Shown here: positions 27,470 to 37,288 of the stretch, piece by piece
How positions within the stretch are numbered: position 1 is the stretch's first letter
Layout of the letters: each line of letters opens with the position of its first letter
Notes under the pieces: model-generated
Seen by the model: only the letters and a program-made list of their open reading frames with translations
The model's database searches: none
Told to the model about the DNA's origin: nothing
Made by a program: the position numbers and the translations under genes
NCBI GenBank assembly: GCA_030704425.1
Contig: JAPDHM010000001.1
Span: 1,674,001-1,738,000 of the forward strand
Direction of reading: 5' to 3'
Source of the DNA: Rhodobacteraceae bacterium IMCC1909
GTDB lineage: Bacteria; Pseudomonadota; Alphaproteobacteria; Rhodobacterales; Rhodobacteraceae
DNA: 64,000 nucleotides

Positions 27470-29416
27470 TTAAGGTCGGTTCGGTTTCGAATAATTAATC
27501 TGCTGCAGCAGATCATCCAATGTATTTTGTTCCTCTAACTTTACTTTCAGACCATTTTTGGCGGTCTTATATTCTGTATTATCTTCCTGCGCGCCCTGGG
27601 TTGTCGCTTGTAAATGTTTGGCCGACTCACTGATCCGCCAGGTCAGCCCCTCATCATCAACATCGGACACATCCAAAACCGCCTCCGCCACCTCGCGCCC
27701 ATGAGCATCTAAAGCAAAAATCTGAACAAATTCTTGCCGCAGACATGTAATGACAAAAGATACATCGGCGCTGTTGCGCACTGAGGGCGAAATGCGGACG
27801 TGGGGAAGCTGCATCAAACTTTCAAGTTGCGGCGGCCCAAAAAATTGCTCCGCCTCCGACCAGAGCAGCTCTGGCGCTCCGGAAAATTGCAGCAAAAATT
27901 GCTGGAGATCGCGGTGCAGTGGCTTTTCAAACTGCAAATCCTCCAACGCCCCCTCGACCGCTGGCAGAGCTTGCGGGCAATTGAGCAAACTGGCCAAAAT
28001 GACCGAATGACGCAATAGATGACCGGGTTCAGAGCCATTGGCCAAGGTCGAGCTGCGCGTGCTCGCCAGCGGTGTGACCGGCCTATATCCGGTCTGGGCA
28101 TTGAAGCTGCGCGCCGATTTCGCCACAGCCTTTGGACGGAACAACTGCCAGCGCTTATCCTTGATCGCCTGGCCATAATGACCGCGAATAGAGGGGTCTT
28201 TGATCAGCTTGAGCTGCTCGCGAAGGGTTTTGTCTAATGCCGCCTTGCGTTCCGGACTGTCAAAATTCTTGCCATAGGTTGCACGCTCCCACAACAGATC
28301 CACCATCGGGCGCGCCGCATCCAAAAGCGCCTGCATGGCGCCCGGCCCGCCGGCACGCAGCAAATCATCCGGGTCCTGACCATCAGGCATCACCACAAAG
28401 CGCAAAGACTTCCCAGCCTCTAACAGCGGCAGCGCCAAGTTCATGACGCGCTGTGCGGCGCGAATGCCGGCCGTATCGCCATCAAGAGCGATGATCGGCT
28501 CATCAGAAATACGCCACATCAGCTGCAGCTGCGTCTGCGTTATCGCTGTGCCCAATGGCGCAACCGAGGCGCCAAATCCTGCCTCTGCCAGGGCGATAAC
28601 ATCCATATAACCCTCAGCGACAATCAAGCTTTGCCCCTTGCCGGAAGCCTCCCGCGCCGGGCCGTGATTGTAGAGCGATCGGCCCTTATCAAAAAGCTCG
28701 GTCTCCGGTGAATTGAGATATTTGGCCTGATCATTGGGATCCATTGCCCGGCCCCCAAAGCCAACGCAGCGCTTTTGCGGATCACGGATTGGAAAAATAA
28801 TGCGATTGCGAAATGTGTCATAGGGGCGTTTGCCCTTATTGGAGGGTTTGGCCAGCCCTGCCGCTAGCATCAGCTCTTCACTGACATTCTTCGCCGTGAG
28901 ATGATCCCAAAGCCCCTGCCAGGCGTCGGGCGCATAGCCGATCTCAAACCGATCCAATGCCTGTTGTGACAAAGCGCGACCGCTCAAATAGGCCCGCGCA
29001 TCTGCTCCGGCGGAGGTGTTGAGCTGCAATCGAAAAAATTGCAGCGCCTGTTCCATGACCTCGGCCAATTGCGTTCTGCGGTCTGCTTTTTGCTGGGCCT
29101 GCGGGTCGCGCTCGGGCATGGGCATACCAACCTCACCGGCCAAAATCTCCACGGCCTCCATAAAAGAGACATTCTCAGTCTCTTTTATAAAGCCCAAAGC
29201 ATCCCCCTTGGCGTGACAGCCAAAGCAATAATAATATCCTTTTTGATCATCCACATGAAAGCTTGCGGTTTTCTCGTGATGAAACGGGCAAGGTGCCCAC
29301 ATATCGCCCTTGCCTTGATTGGATTTGCGACTGTCCCACATGACCTTGCGCCCAACGACCTGAGAGATCGAAGCCCGGCTGCGCAATTCGTCCAAAAATC
29401 CCGGTGGTAATGACAT
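27470..29416 (-). CDS. dnaG: DNA primase
   Basis: A 648-residue primase that lays RNA primers for replication. The N-terminal zinc finger is seen as CPFHHEKTASFHV...YYYCFGCHAKGD (residues about 42-72, CHCC type). The TOPRIM catalytic core follows, with VAEGYMDVIAL and IALDGDTAGIRAA near residues 265 and 310. The C-terminal part is the weakly conserved helicase-binding domain. The start lies only 8 bp downstream of the soxG stop, which is unusual context for dnaG, and rpoD follows past a terminator. Confidence 0.97.
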   Translation of the reverse strand: MSLPPGFLDELRSRASISQVVGRKVMWDSRKSNQGKGDMWAPCPFHHEKTASFHVDDQKGYYYCFGCHAKGDALGFIKETENVSFMEAVEILAGEVGMPMPERDPQAQQKADRRTQLAEVMEQALQFFRLQLNTSAGADARAYLSGRALSQQALDRFEIGYAPDAWQGLWDHLTAKNVSEELMLAAGLAKPSNKGKRPYDTFRNRIIFPIRDPQKRCVGFGGRAMDPNDQAKYLNSPETELFDKGRSLYNHGPAREASGKGQSLIVAEGYMDVIALAEAGFGASVAPLGTAITQTQLQLMWRISDEPIIALDGDTAGIRAAQRVMNLALPLLEAGKSLRFVVMPDGQDPDDLLRAGGPGAMQALLDAARPMVDLLWERATYGKNFDSPERKAALDKTLREQLKLIKDPSIRGHYGQAIKDKRWQLFRPKAVAKSARSFNAQTGYRPVTPLASTRSSTLANGSEPGHLLRHSVILASLLNCPQALPAVEGALEDLQFEKPLHRDLQQFLLQFSGAPELLWSEAEQFFGPPQLESLMQLPHVRISPSVRNSADVSFVITCLRQEFVQIFALDAHGREVAEAVLDVSDVDDEGLTWRISESAKHLQATTQGAQEDNTEYKTAKNGLKVKLEEQNTLDDLLQQINYSKPNRP

Positions 29417-29424
29417 GAGGTTTT

Positions 29425-29976
29425 CTAAACCAAATGTGCGCGCGCGGCCACTGATTCCATTGCGGTGGTCAAATCATGCAGCAGGGTTTGTGTCATGGAG
29501 CGAAACACCATCACTCGAAACCGCGACTTGCCAAGGCAAGAGGTCACCGCCTGCATATGCATCAGCGAGCTGCGCTGGCTCATGCCAATTTTAAACTGTT
29601 TCACCCGCAGATCCAAAGGTGTGAGACGGGCCAAAACATCGCGCACTTCCGCTCCATTTAGCTCCAAAACCGTCCAACCATTCCCAACATCGGTCACCGC
29701 CGCATGACGGGCCAAGCGGGTTGATGGCGTGGCTCCCATCACTGCAATATGCGCGTGATCAAACCAAAGCGCATAGACGCCGCCTTTGCGCTTCAGCTCA
29801 TTGGGACCGGGCCATTCCAATCCCATTTGCGTGTTGAAAGCCGCGGCCGCCTGAACAGCCTGCCCCCTGTAGGGCGCCAGCAGATGCAGCGGTGTTTGCA
29901 CTTCCCGGACCGAAACCGTGCCGATCTCTAAAGGTAGCCCCGCGCCCACGGGCGATGTTTCATAAAGCTCAACCAC
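29425..29976 (-). CDS. soxG: Sarcosine oxidase gamma subunit
   Basis: A 183-residue subunit of heterotetrameric sarcosine oxidase. The family is weakly conserved; matching features are the N-terminal VELYETSPVGAGLPLEIGTV and the GcvT-like C-terminal half (WTVLELNGAEVRDVLARLTPLDL, then MQAVTSCLGKSRFRVMVFRS). GTG 29976 was chosen because it overlaps the soxA stop (29971-29969) and follows GAGGGGGG; an upstream frame is open inside soxA. Last gene of soxBDAG, 8 bp before dnaG. Confidence 0.88.
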   Translation of the reverse strand: MVELYETSPVGAGLPLEIGTVSVREVQTPLHLLAPYRGQAVQAAAAFNTQMGLEWPGPNELKRKGGVYALWFDHAHIAVMGATPSTRLARHAAVTDVGNGWTVLELNGAEVRDVLARLTPLDLRVKQFKIGMSQRSSLMHMQAVTSCLGKSRFRVMVFRSMTQTLLHDLTTAMESVAARAHLV

Positions 29977-32905
29977 GAAGCCGCCCCCCCTCAGAATCAA
30001 AAAATACGGGCGCGCAGACCTCACAGAGCGTTGTGACACCACTCAAATGCTCCACCATCTTGATCTGCTGGCCATGACGATTGCGCCCATCTCGCAGAAA
30101 AGCCTGTGCAATGACCGAACCTAACGTCGGAGAATAGCACATGGAGGTCACATAGCCCTCGTCATTCTCGGAAACAGCCTCCGCTTCAGGCGCAAAAAGA
30201 TGCGCGCCAGGGATAATCTGCTTCACCTCACCGACGGGCCGTAAGCCCACGAGCTGATCGCGCTCGGGTCCCACAAGCCCGGGCCGCGCCGCCATAGTTT
30301 TGCCGATACAATCCTTTGCCTCCGACACCATCCGCGCGAGGCCAATGTCAAACGCAGTGGTGCGCCCATGAATTTCCGCATGGGTGATAAAGCCCTTTTC
30401 AATTCGTAAGACATTTAGCGCTTCGAGACCATAGGCCCCGCCGCCCAGCGCCTCAGCCCGCGCAAGCAGCAGTTGAAAAAGGCTGTCACCATAGCGCGCA
30501 GGCACCGCCAATTCATAGGCATGTTCGCCGGAAAAAGAGATCCGAAACAACCGCGCGGCAATCCCGCCCAATTGCACAGCTTTATAACCCATATACGGCA
30601 GGGTTTTATTGCTGATCTTGCGATCCAATATGCCGTTGAGCAAGGCGCGCGCCTCTGGACCTGCCACAGCAAATTGCGCCCAATGCTCTGTGACAGATGT
30701 GAAACTCACGTCCAAATCCGGCCGCAGCCCTTGATGAACGAAATCCATATGCCGCATCACCTGTCCAGCCGCGGCGGTGGTCGTGGTCATGAGGTAGTGA
30801 TCCGCGCCAAGTCTGGCGCAAGTGCCATCATCCATCACGTGACCGTCTTCGCGCAACATCAACCCATAGCGTACCCGGCCCTGTAGGAGGCTGGCAAAGG
30901 AGTTAGTGTAAAGAAAATCTAAGAAGGCCGCGGCATCCGGGCCTTGGATATCGATTTTGCCCAGGGTTGAGACATCGCAAATTCCTACTGTATTGCGAAC
31001 CATCTGCACCTCGCGGTCACAGGCTTGCCGCCAATGGGTCTCACCTTCCTGCGGGAAATAGCTGGGCCGATACCACAGGCCCGCCTCAACCATCGGCGCG
31101 CCACGTTGTCGGCTGATCCGGTCAGAGGTCAACAGCCGCACTGGCGCAAAGCCTTTGCCATGGCCACCCGCTCCAAGCGCCGCCAGGGCGACAGGGACAT
31201 AGGGCGGGCGGAAGGTGGTTGTGCCGGTTTCAGGAATGCCTCGGCCGGTGGCATCAGCCAAAACCGCCAGCGCCGCGACATTGGAATTTTTGCCCTGATC
31301 TGTGGCCATGCCTTGCGTGGTATAGCGTTTCATATGTTCGACCGAGCGGAAGTTCTCCTGCACAGCCTGGTTGATATCTTTCACCGTCACATCATTTTGA
31401 AAATCAAGCCATGCACGCCCGGTTCCGCCCACATCCCAAAACGGCGTGATCTCATAGGGGGTGGCATCGGCAACAGGCAAGGCGCTCGGCCTGACCCTTT
31501 TGCCCAGCGCCTTGGCCAAAGTGAGCGCCTCCGCCTGCCCCTGCGCCAATGCGCCTTGCGTGCTCATCTCACCGGCAGCAGCGCCCGCCGTTACCAGCCC
31601 GGGAATGGCGCCCGGCTGCGGTGTAAAACTTGCCAAAGCCGGATCCCAAACCGGCCGACCGTTCATGTGAGAAGTTAAATGGACCGACGGATTCCAGCCG
31701 CCCGAAACGCCCAGCGCATCACAGTCAATCCTTTTGACAGATCCATCGCTTTGCCGAATATCAATGCTTTTCAAACCCAACCGCCCACGGCTGCCGGTCA
31801 CCACTGCGCCAGTATAAAGAGGGTAATCACCCAAGGATTGCGCCTCGGCGCGGCTGTCAATCATGGCCACAACCTCAACACCCGCCTGAGCAAAATCTCG
31901 CGCCGTGCGATGCGCATCGGCGTTATTGCCAAAGATCGCCACCCTTTGGCCGGGGCTTACCCCAAAGCGGTTGAGGTAGCTGCGCATGGCGCCTGCAGCC
32001 ATGATACCGGGGCGATCATTATTTGCAAAAGCGATTTGCCGCTCCAAAGCACCCGCGCATAGGATCGCACCCTTTGTGTAAATGCGCCAAAAGCTTTCCC
32101 GCGGCAATCCCTCCGGCATCGCTTCCAACCCCAGCCCAACACGCTCCAAAGCACCAAAGACCCCTTGGTCATAGGCGCCGGTCACTGTGGTATTCGCCAT
32201 GATCCACACATTCGCGAAGCCAGCCAATTCCGCCACTGCAGCCTGCACCCAAGCCGCAGCCGGCATCCCGTCAATAAGCTCGATTTCCGACAAGAGCCGG
32301 CCGCCCAACTGGTCATGTTCATCGGCCAGAATGACATCCAAACCCGCCCGCCCGCCCGTCAAAGCCGCCATAAGCCCGGCGGGCCCGGCGCCGATGATTA
32401 AAACATCGCAATGCGCATAGGCTTTTTCATAAAGCTCATGATCGTAACGCTTCGATAAAGCCCCGAGCCCCGCGGCCTGCCGGATGGCGGGCTCATAGAC
32501 CCATTCCCAAAATTTACGCGGCCACATGAAGGTTTTGTAATAAAATCCTGCCGACAAAAAGGGTGCCAAAACGTCATTCATCGCCAAGACATCAAATTTC
32601 AACGACGGCCAAGCATTTTGCGGCCTGGCCACAAGCCCGTCATAGAGCGGCTGCATTGTGGCACGGCTGTTCGGCTCGCGGGCGAAACCGCGCTCCAATG
32701 TCACCAGAGCATTCGGCTCCTCCGACCCGGCCGTCACAATCCCTCTTGGTCGGTGATACTTGAAAGATCGGCCAATAAGCCTTTGGTCATTGGCCAAAAG
32801 GGCGCTGGCCAAACTGTCGCCCGCAAAGCCCTCAAAGCTCTGACCGCCAAAAGTAAACCTCAGCACGCGATTTCGGTCAATCAACCCTTTACCGGCCACT
32901 CTCAC
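29969..32905 (-). CDS. soxA: Sarcosine oxidase alpha subunit
   Basis: A 978-residue large subunit of the flavoenzyme that oxidises sarcosine to glycine and passes the methyl group to tetrahydrofolate. Domain order: an N-terminal ferredoxin-like segment (RFTFGGQSFEGFAGDSLASALLAN), an NAD-binding Rossmann motif near residue 170 (CDVLIIGAGPAGLMAALTGG), then a C-terminal aminomethyltransferase (GcvT-like) region from about residue 580 (EAGLWYRPSYFP...). GTG 32905 overlaps the soxD stop as GTGA and has AGGGAG 7 bases upstream, so it is preferred to the longer upstream frame. Confidence 0.95.
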   Translation of the reverse strand: MRVAGKGLIDRNRVLRFTFGGQSFEGFAGDSLASALLANDQRLIGRSFKYHRPRGIVTAGSEEPNALVTLERGFAREPNSRATMQPLYDGLVARPQNAWPSLKFDVLAMNDVLAPFLSAGFYYKTFMWPRKFWEWVYEPAIRQAAGLGALSKRYDHELYEKAYAHCDVLIIGAGPAGLMAALTGGRAGLDVILADEHDQLGGRLLSEIELIDGMPAAAWVQAAVAELAGFANVWIMANTTVTGAYDQGVFGALERVGLGLEAMPEGLPRESFWRIYTKGAILCAGALERQIAFANNDRPGIMAAGAMRSYLNRFGVSPGQRVAIFGNNADAHRTARDFAQAGVEVVAMIDSRAEAQSLGDYPLYTGAVVTGSRGRLGLKSIDIRQSDGSVKRIDCDALGVSGGWNPSVHLTSHMNGRPVWDPALASFTPQPGAIPGLVTAGAAAGEMSTQGALAQGQAEALTLAKALGKRVRPSALPVADATPYEITPFWDVGGTGRAWLDFQNDVTVKDINQAVQENFRSVEHMKRYTTQGMATDQGKNSNVAALAVLADATGRGIPETGTTTFRPPYVPVALAALGAGGHGKGFAPVRLLTSDRISRQRGAPMVEAGLWYRPSYFPQEGETHWRQACDREVQMVRNTVGICDVSTLGKIDIQGPDAAAFLDFLYTNSFASLLQGRVRYGLMLREDGHVMDDGTCARLGADHYLMTTTTAAAGQVMRHMDFVHQGLRPDLDVSFTSVTEHWAQFAVAGPEARALLNGILDRKISNKTLPYMGYKAVQLGGIAARLFRISFSGEHAYELAVPARYGDSLFQLLLARAEALGGGAYGLEALNVLRIEKGFITHAEIHGRTTAFDIGLARMVSEAKDCIGKTMAARPGLVGPERDQLVGLRPVGEVKQIIPGAHLFAPEAEAVSENDEGYVTSMCYSPTLGSVIAQAFLRDGRNRHGQQIKMVEHLSGVTTLCEVCAPVFFDSEGGRLRG

Positions 32906-33165
32906 AGCTGATCTCCCTTGACCAAACGCGCCGACAAAACCGCATGTGACACCGTATCTCGGCGCACCGCGAGCCAAGCACCGCAGCCAAATTCATGATG
33001 CCAAAGGTCCTCAGTTACCCCCGCGGGATTTTCGCGATTGTGCAGATAGTCATCCCAGACCTCGGCCCCCGCATCGGGCGCGGGCCGCGCAAGTGCGGTG
33101 GCATGGCCGGAATAATAAAACTCACGCCGATCTCGCGTGCCGCAAAGAGGACAGTCTATGCGCAT
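32902..33165 (-). CDS. soxD: Sarcosine oxidase delta subunit
   Basis: An 87-residue small subunit. The N-terminus MRIDCPLCGTRDRREFYYSG holds the zinc-binding CPLC, and the C-terminal EFGCGAWLAVRRDTVSHAV completes the family pattern. It caps the alpha/beta interface in heterotetrameric sarcosine oxidase. It sits between soxB (60 bp upstream) and soxA (4-bp overlap), the standard order. Confidence 0.95.
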   Translation of the reverse strand: MRIDCPLCGTRDRREFYYSGHATALARPAPDAGAEVWDDYLHNRENPAGVTEDLWHHEFGCGAWLAVRRDTVSHAVLSARLVKGDQL

Positions 33166-33225
33166 AAGCGGCCTCCTTTGGCGCTGTGGGCAGACACATC
33201 ATCATCAAAAAACATCTGTGCGATC

Positions 33226-34479
33226 CTAATGCAAATTATGCTGGGCACCGGTGCCCTCTTCATCCATCAAGCCGCGCCCACTGCGGAATCTATCCAGGCG
33301 GAAGCGCGCAGCGGCGCTATGCGGGCGATCTGTGGCCAAAAGATGCGCAAAACAATGGCCCGAAGCCGGCACAGCCTTAAACCCACCATAGCACCAGCCC
33401 GCGTTCAAATATAAACCCTCAATATGGGTTTTATCGATAATGGGTGAGCCATCGGGGGTCATATCCATGATGCCCCCCCAGCTGCGCAGCATCCGCGCCT
33501 TGCCGATCATCGGCATAAGCGTCATCCCAGCTTCCGCCACATGCTCCACCATTGGCAGATTACCGCGGGCAGCATAGCTGGCATACATATCCAGATCCCC
33601 GCCAAAGACCAAACCACCCTTGTCCGATTGGCTGATATAAAAATGCCCCATGCCGAAGCTGATCACATGATCAATACAGGGTTTCAGCCCCTCGGTCACA
33701 AAGGCCTGCAGCACGTGGCTTTCGATGGGAAGGCGCATGCCGGCCATTGCCGCCACCTGGCTAGAGCGCCCCGCGACCACCATCGCCACTTTCTTTGAGC
33801 GTATGGGACCACGGCTGGTTTGTACGCCTTGCACCACCCCCTGCACGATGTCGATGCCCGTCACCTCGCAATTTTGGATCAAATTCACGCCAAGCTGATC
33901 GGCCCCGCGCGCATAGCCCCAAGCCACCGCATCATGCCGCGCCGTGCCCGCGCGCCGCTGCAACAGGCCGCCATAAATAGGGAAGCGCCCCTGATCATAG
34001 TCCAAGTAAGGCACCATCCTGCGCAGTTGCGCCACGGACAATAACTCCGCATCATCGCCTTGGTTTCGGATGGAATTGGCCCGGCGAATGGCCGCGTCCC
34101 TTTGCCCATCGCTGTGAAACAGACCAATTTGCCCGCGCTGGGAATGCATAACATTGTAATTGAGATCCGCCTCCAGCCCTTCCCAAAGCTTGAGGGAATG
34201 CGAATAAAATTCCGAGTTCCCGGGCAAGAAGTAATTGGCCCGAACGATGGTTGTATTACGTCCAATATTGCCGCCGCCAATATAGCCTTTCTCCAGTACG
34301 GCAATGCGCCTCAGCCCATGTTCTTTTGCCAGGTAGTAAGCTGTTGATAGGCCGTGCCCACCGCCGCCAATGATCACAATATCATAGGCCTCCGCCGGCT
34401 CAGGATCGCGCCAATGGGCCCGCCAACCACGGTTACCGGTCAACCCTTGGGTTAGAACTTTCAGAGCTGAAAAGCGCAT
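33226..34479 (-). CDS. soxB: Sarcosine oxidase beta subunit
   Basis: A 417-residue FAD-dependent subunit of the DAO family that carries the dehydrogenation site. The dinucleotide motif DIVIIGGGGHGLSTAYYLA is at residues about 33-51. The covalent-FMN histidine region RAGTARHDAVAWGYA is near residue 180. The C-terminal GLYLNAGWCYGGFKAVPASG is typical of the family. First gene of the soxBDAG operon; no regulator is adjacent. Sarcosine would come from glycine betaine or creatine-type osmolytes. Confidence 0.95.
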   Translation of the reverse strand: MRFSALKVLTQGLTGNRGWRAHWRDPEPAEAYDIVIIGGGGHGLSTAYYLAKEHGLRRIAVLEKGYIGGGNIGRNTTIVRANYFLPGNSEFYSHSLKLWEGLEADLNYNVMHSQRGQIGLFHSDGQRDAAIRRANSIRNQGDDAELLSVAQLRRMVPYLDYDQGRFPIYGGLLQRRAGTARHDAVAWGYARGADQLGVNLIQNCEVTGIDIVQGVVQGVQTSRGPIRSKKVAMVVAGRSSQVAAMAGMRLPIESHVLQAFVTEGLKPCIDHVISFGMGHFYISQSDKGGLVFGGDLDMYASYAARGNLPMVEHVAEAGMTLMPMIGKARMLRSWGGIMDMTPDGSPIIDKTHIEGLYLNAGWCYGGFKAVPASGHCFAHLLATDRPHSAAARFRLDRFRSGRGLMDEEGTGAQHNLH

Positions 34480-34591
34480 GCCTTAAACCTGCAAATTGAA
34501 ACACACGTCAGTGAATGAAAATATCTGGGCTTTGGCAAGGGGGAATGCAAAGGTTCACGGCTCTGATCCCGGCACGCTATGTATCCGCCGC

Positions 34592-35284
34592 TTAAATCGG
34601 TTGAATGGGCCAGTCTTCAGCAGGCACGTTCAAGCGTGCCAAAATAGTTTCACCGGCCACCGCTGTCTGTCCCAGACCAACAGCAGGCTCCACGCCCTCG
34701 GGCAGGAAGATGTCCAAACGGCTGCCAAAACGGATCAAGCCAAACCGCTCGCCCACGCCCAAGCTCTCGCCCACTTTTGTAAAACAGACAATGCGGCGCG
34801 CCACGAGTCCGGCGATCTGTGTCACCCCAATTCGGGTTTTATCAGCAGATTCAATGGTGATGGAGTTACGCTCATTGTGCTCGCTCGCCTTGTCCAAAGA
34901 TGCGTTGAGAAACTTGCCATGGTGATAGCAAATCGCCACCACAGAGCCGGCCATGGGTGCACGGTTCACATGGCAGTTGAAGACATTCATGAACACAGAC
35001 ACGCGAGTCAAAGGCTTGTCGCCCAGTTGCATATCCGCGGGCGGGACGATCTTGGTGATCAAAGACACCACCCCATCAGCCGGGGAGAGGATAAGCCCCG
35101 GTCTTTGAGCCACAGAGCGCACCGGATCGCGGAAAAAGTAGTAGCACCAAATGGTCAACCCTAAGCCAAGCCAAAATAGCGGTTCCCAGACCAGCCAAAG
35201 CGCAGCCGTCACGGCGGCAAATACCGCAACAAATTTGCGTCCTTCAGGGTGCATCGGGACAGCGACGGCTTTCATCATATTCAT
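34592..35284 (-). CDS. psd: Phosphatidylserine decarboxylase proenzyme
   Basis: A 230-residue short-form (type II/archaeal-like) Psd that makes PE from phosphatidylserine. Conserved blocks: [29 protein letters not shown], and near the C-terminus the self-cleavage site [12 protein letters not shown], where the Gly-Ser bond is cut to form the pyruvoyl group. Two N-terminal membrane segments anchor it. Last gene of pssA-eptA-dgkA-psd, 4 bp after dgkA. Confidence 0.94.
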   Translation of the reverse strand: MNMMKAVAVPMHPEGRKFVAVFAAVTAALWLVWEPLFWLGLGLTIWCYYFFRDPVRSVAQRPGLILSPADGVVSLITKIVPPADMQLGDKPLTRVSVFMNVFNCHVNRAPMAGSVVAICYHHGKFLNASLDKASEHNERNSITIESADKTRIGVTQIAGLVARRIVCFTKVGESLGVGERFGLIRFGSRLDIFLPEGVEPAVGLGQTAVAGETILARLNVPAEDWPIQPI

Positions 35285-35288
35285 CAGA

Positions 35289-35678
35289 TTAAATCCAATT
35301 CAAAGTTGTTAAGATCACGAAAAGCGCAAAAATCCCATTCAGACAAAGCATAGAGAAAACCGCGAATGACCCGAGGTCTTTGGCATGTTTTGCGGCAAGT
35401 GACCACTCCGGTGACACCAGATCGACAATTTCTTCAATCGCCGTGTTGAGCGCTTCGGCCACAATCGTGAGCCCGACCAATATAATGGACATGGCAATAT
35501 GCGACATTTCTGCCCCAATCCAAATCAAAATCGCAACAATACATAGGCCTGCCAAAAGCTGATGGCGAAACGCTGTTTCCCCCCAAAGACGCCGCCCCCC
35601 TGCCATAGAATAGCGCGCGGCAGCGAACAAATGGGCACTGCCATGAATTTTGTCTAGTTTTTGTGGCTTATCGCTCAT
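35289..35678 (-). CDS. dgkA: Diacylglycerol kinase
   Basis: A 129-residue trimeric membrane kinase that phosphorylates diacylglycerol to phosphatidate. Three hydrophobic helices are seen, and the catalytic signature [18 protein letters not shown]...[12 protein letters not shown] is intact. Its start overlaps the eptA stop by 4 bp, so it is translationally coupled to EptA. This fits its job: EptA releases diacylglycerol when it takes phosphoethanolamine from PE, and DgkA recycles it. Confidence 0.95.
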   Translation of the reverse strand: MSDKPQKLDKIHGSAHLFAAARYSMAGGRRLWGETAFRHQLLAGLCIVAILIWIGAEMSHIAMSIILVGLTIVAEALNTAIEEIVDLVSPEWSLAAKHAKDLGSFAVFSMLCLNGIFALFVILTTLNWI

Positions 35679-37285
35679 CCGTTTCTCCCACAGTCGGCAA
35701 AAATATCAAGTTCAGGGTTGCGCTCGGCGGTCTCCACAGCTGTCAGCCCCAACAATGAATGAAACAGATGATCGTGGGAATAGGCAGCGGAGGCCTTCGA
35801 TTTCAAACAGCCATCATCAATCCCCACGCTCTCGGCAAAGGCCTGTGACTGCCAAAAGAGAATCGGGACCTTGGTTTGTTCATCGGGGGCCATAAAATAG
35901 GGCGTGCCATGTAGGTAGAGGCCATTTTCTCCCAAAGATTCTCCATGGTCGGATACATAAAGCATCGCGGTGGCCAAATCGTCTTGCGCCAAGAGCAGCG
36001 CGATCAAGTCCTGCAAGACTTTATCCGTATAAAGAATACTATTATCATAGGCGTTTACCACCTCTTCCTGAGTACAGGCGCTGAAATTTGCAGTGCGACA
36101 GGCCGGTTTGAACCGCTCGAAAGCCTCCGGATAGCGCAGATAGTAAGACGGCCCATGGCTGCCGATTTGATGCAAAACAAGGACGGTGTCTTGATCAATC
36201 TCTGGCAAAAGCTTCGCCACTTCCTTGACCAAAATTCCATCGATACATTCGCCTTCCCCGCAAAACTCGGGATCTTCGGCATAGGTGACTTGCGTATAGC
36301 CAATGCGCGCTGCCACCCCCTTGTCACCCGTGTTGTTTTCAATCCATTCCACTCGCATCCCTGAGCGTTGGATCACGTCCAAAACATTCTCATGCGAAAC
36401 ACCTAGCTCATACGAATAGTCACTTCGACCGTATCGCGAAAACATGCAGGGAAGGGAGACGGCTGTTGAGGTGCCACAACTGGAGACGTTCTCAAAATAC
36501 AATATATCTTCTTGAGCCAAACGGGGATTAGTGTCGCGTCCGTATCCCCCAAGGCTAAAGTTCTGCGCCCTTGCGGTCTCCCCCACCACCACAACGGTCA
36601 CCGTCGGAAGATCAGAGACATTGCCAGCCTTTTTCCGCACCGCATCCAAGCCGATGGCGACAAAGGGCAATGTCCTAGATCGACTGAGCATCGCCACATA
36701 ACGTACGGATTCGACCACGGGGGCCAAGGGCTGAAAGCTTGCCTTTAGATCTCCGCGGTTCCGCAAAATCGACGCATAATCTTTCATATCACTCAACAAA
36801 AGCCCAACAAATCCGATCACGCAGAGCGTCGAGAACAAAGCATTTTGCCATAGTGTCCGCCAGAGCCTGCGCCGTGACAGCGGCACCGCTAGCACGACGA
36901 GTGCCGGCACAATTCCCGCTATGACAATCCAGAAAACAAAGGGGGCTGTGACGAGATGTTTCCCTTCTGTCCAGGTTGTGCTGACGACGTTTTGGATCAT
37001 TTCTCGGTCAATCACGACCCCGAGCTCATCCATGTAATAAGACGTCACAGCAGAGACCACAAAAAGCCCCGCAATCAACGGACGCAGGACCGACCGAAAA
37101 GCCAGTCCACCGAGTAAAGCGCAACACAAAGAAAAGAATGCCGCCGCAAACATCACCCCACTGGGATAATTGCCTTCGAAAACTTCAGCCCATAGGCCCC
37201 AAAACGTCTGGTTATAAATAGCAAAGAGCGTTGCAACAGCAACGACCACCAGCATCAAAGGATGCATCGCCCTGATCGGTATCAT
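35675..37285 (-). CDS. eptA: Phosphoethanolamine--lipid A transferase (EptA family, intact copy)
   Basis: A 536-residue inner-membrane enzyme: five N-terminal helices, then a periplasmic alkaline-phosphatase-like sulfatase domain. Active-site parts are complete: VVVGETARAQNFSLGGYGRDTN (metal-binding Glu), SSCGTSTAVSLPCMFSR with the nucleophile threonine, HQIGSHGPSYY, and YVSDHGESLGENGLYLHG for the second metal site. It transfers phosphoethanolamine from PE to lipid A or a related glycan, which changes surface charge. It lies 3 bp after pssA and overlaps dgkA. A second, broken copy lies upstream at 38.7-41.5 kb. Confidence 0.9.
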   Translation of the reverse strand: MIPIRAMHPLMLVVVAVATLFAIYNQTFWGLWAEVFEGNYPSGVMFAAAFFSLCCALLGGLAFRSVLRPLIAGLFVVSAVTSYYMDELGVVIDREMIQNVVSTTWTEGKHLVTAPFVFWIVIAGIVPALVVLAVPLSRRRLWRTLWQNALFSTLCVIGFVGLLLSDMKDYASILRNRGDLKASFQPLAPVVESVRYVAMLSRSRTLPFVAIGLDAVRKKAGNVSDLPTVTVVVVGETARAQNFSLGGYGRDTNPRLAQEDILYFENVSSCGTSTAVSLPCMFSRYGRSDYSYELGVSHENVLDVIQRSGMRVEWIENNTGDKGVAARIGYTQVTYAEDPEFCGEGECIDGILVKEVAKLLPEIDQDTVLVLHQIGSHGPSYYLRYPEAFERFKPACRTANFSACTQEEVVNAYDNSILYTDKVLQDLIALLLAQDDLATAMLYVSDHGESLGENGLYLHGTPYFMAPDEQTKVPILFWQSQAFAESVGIDDGCLKSKASAAYSHDHLFHSLLGLTAVETAERNPELDIFADCGRNG

Positions 37286-37288
37286 TGC

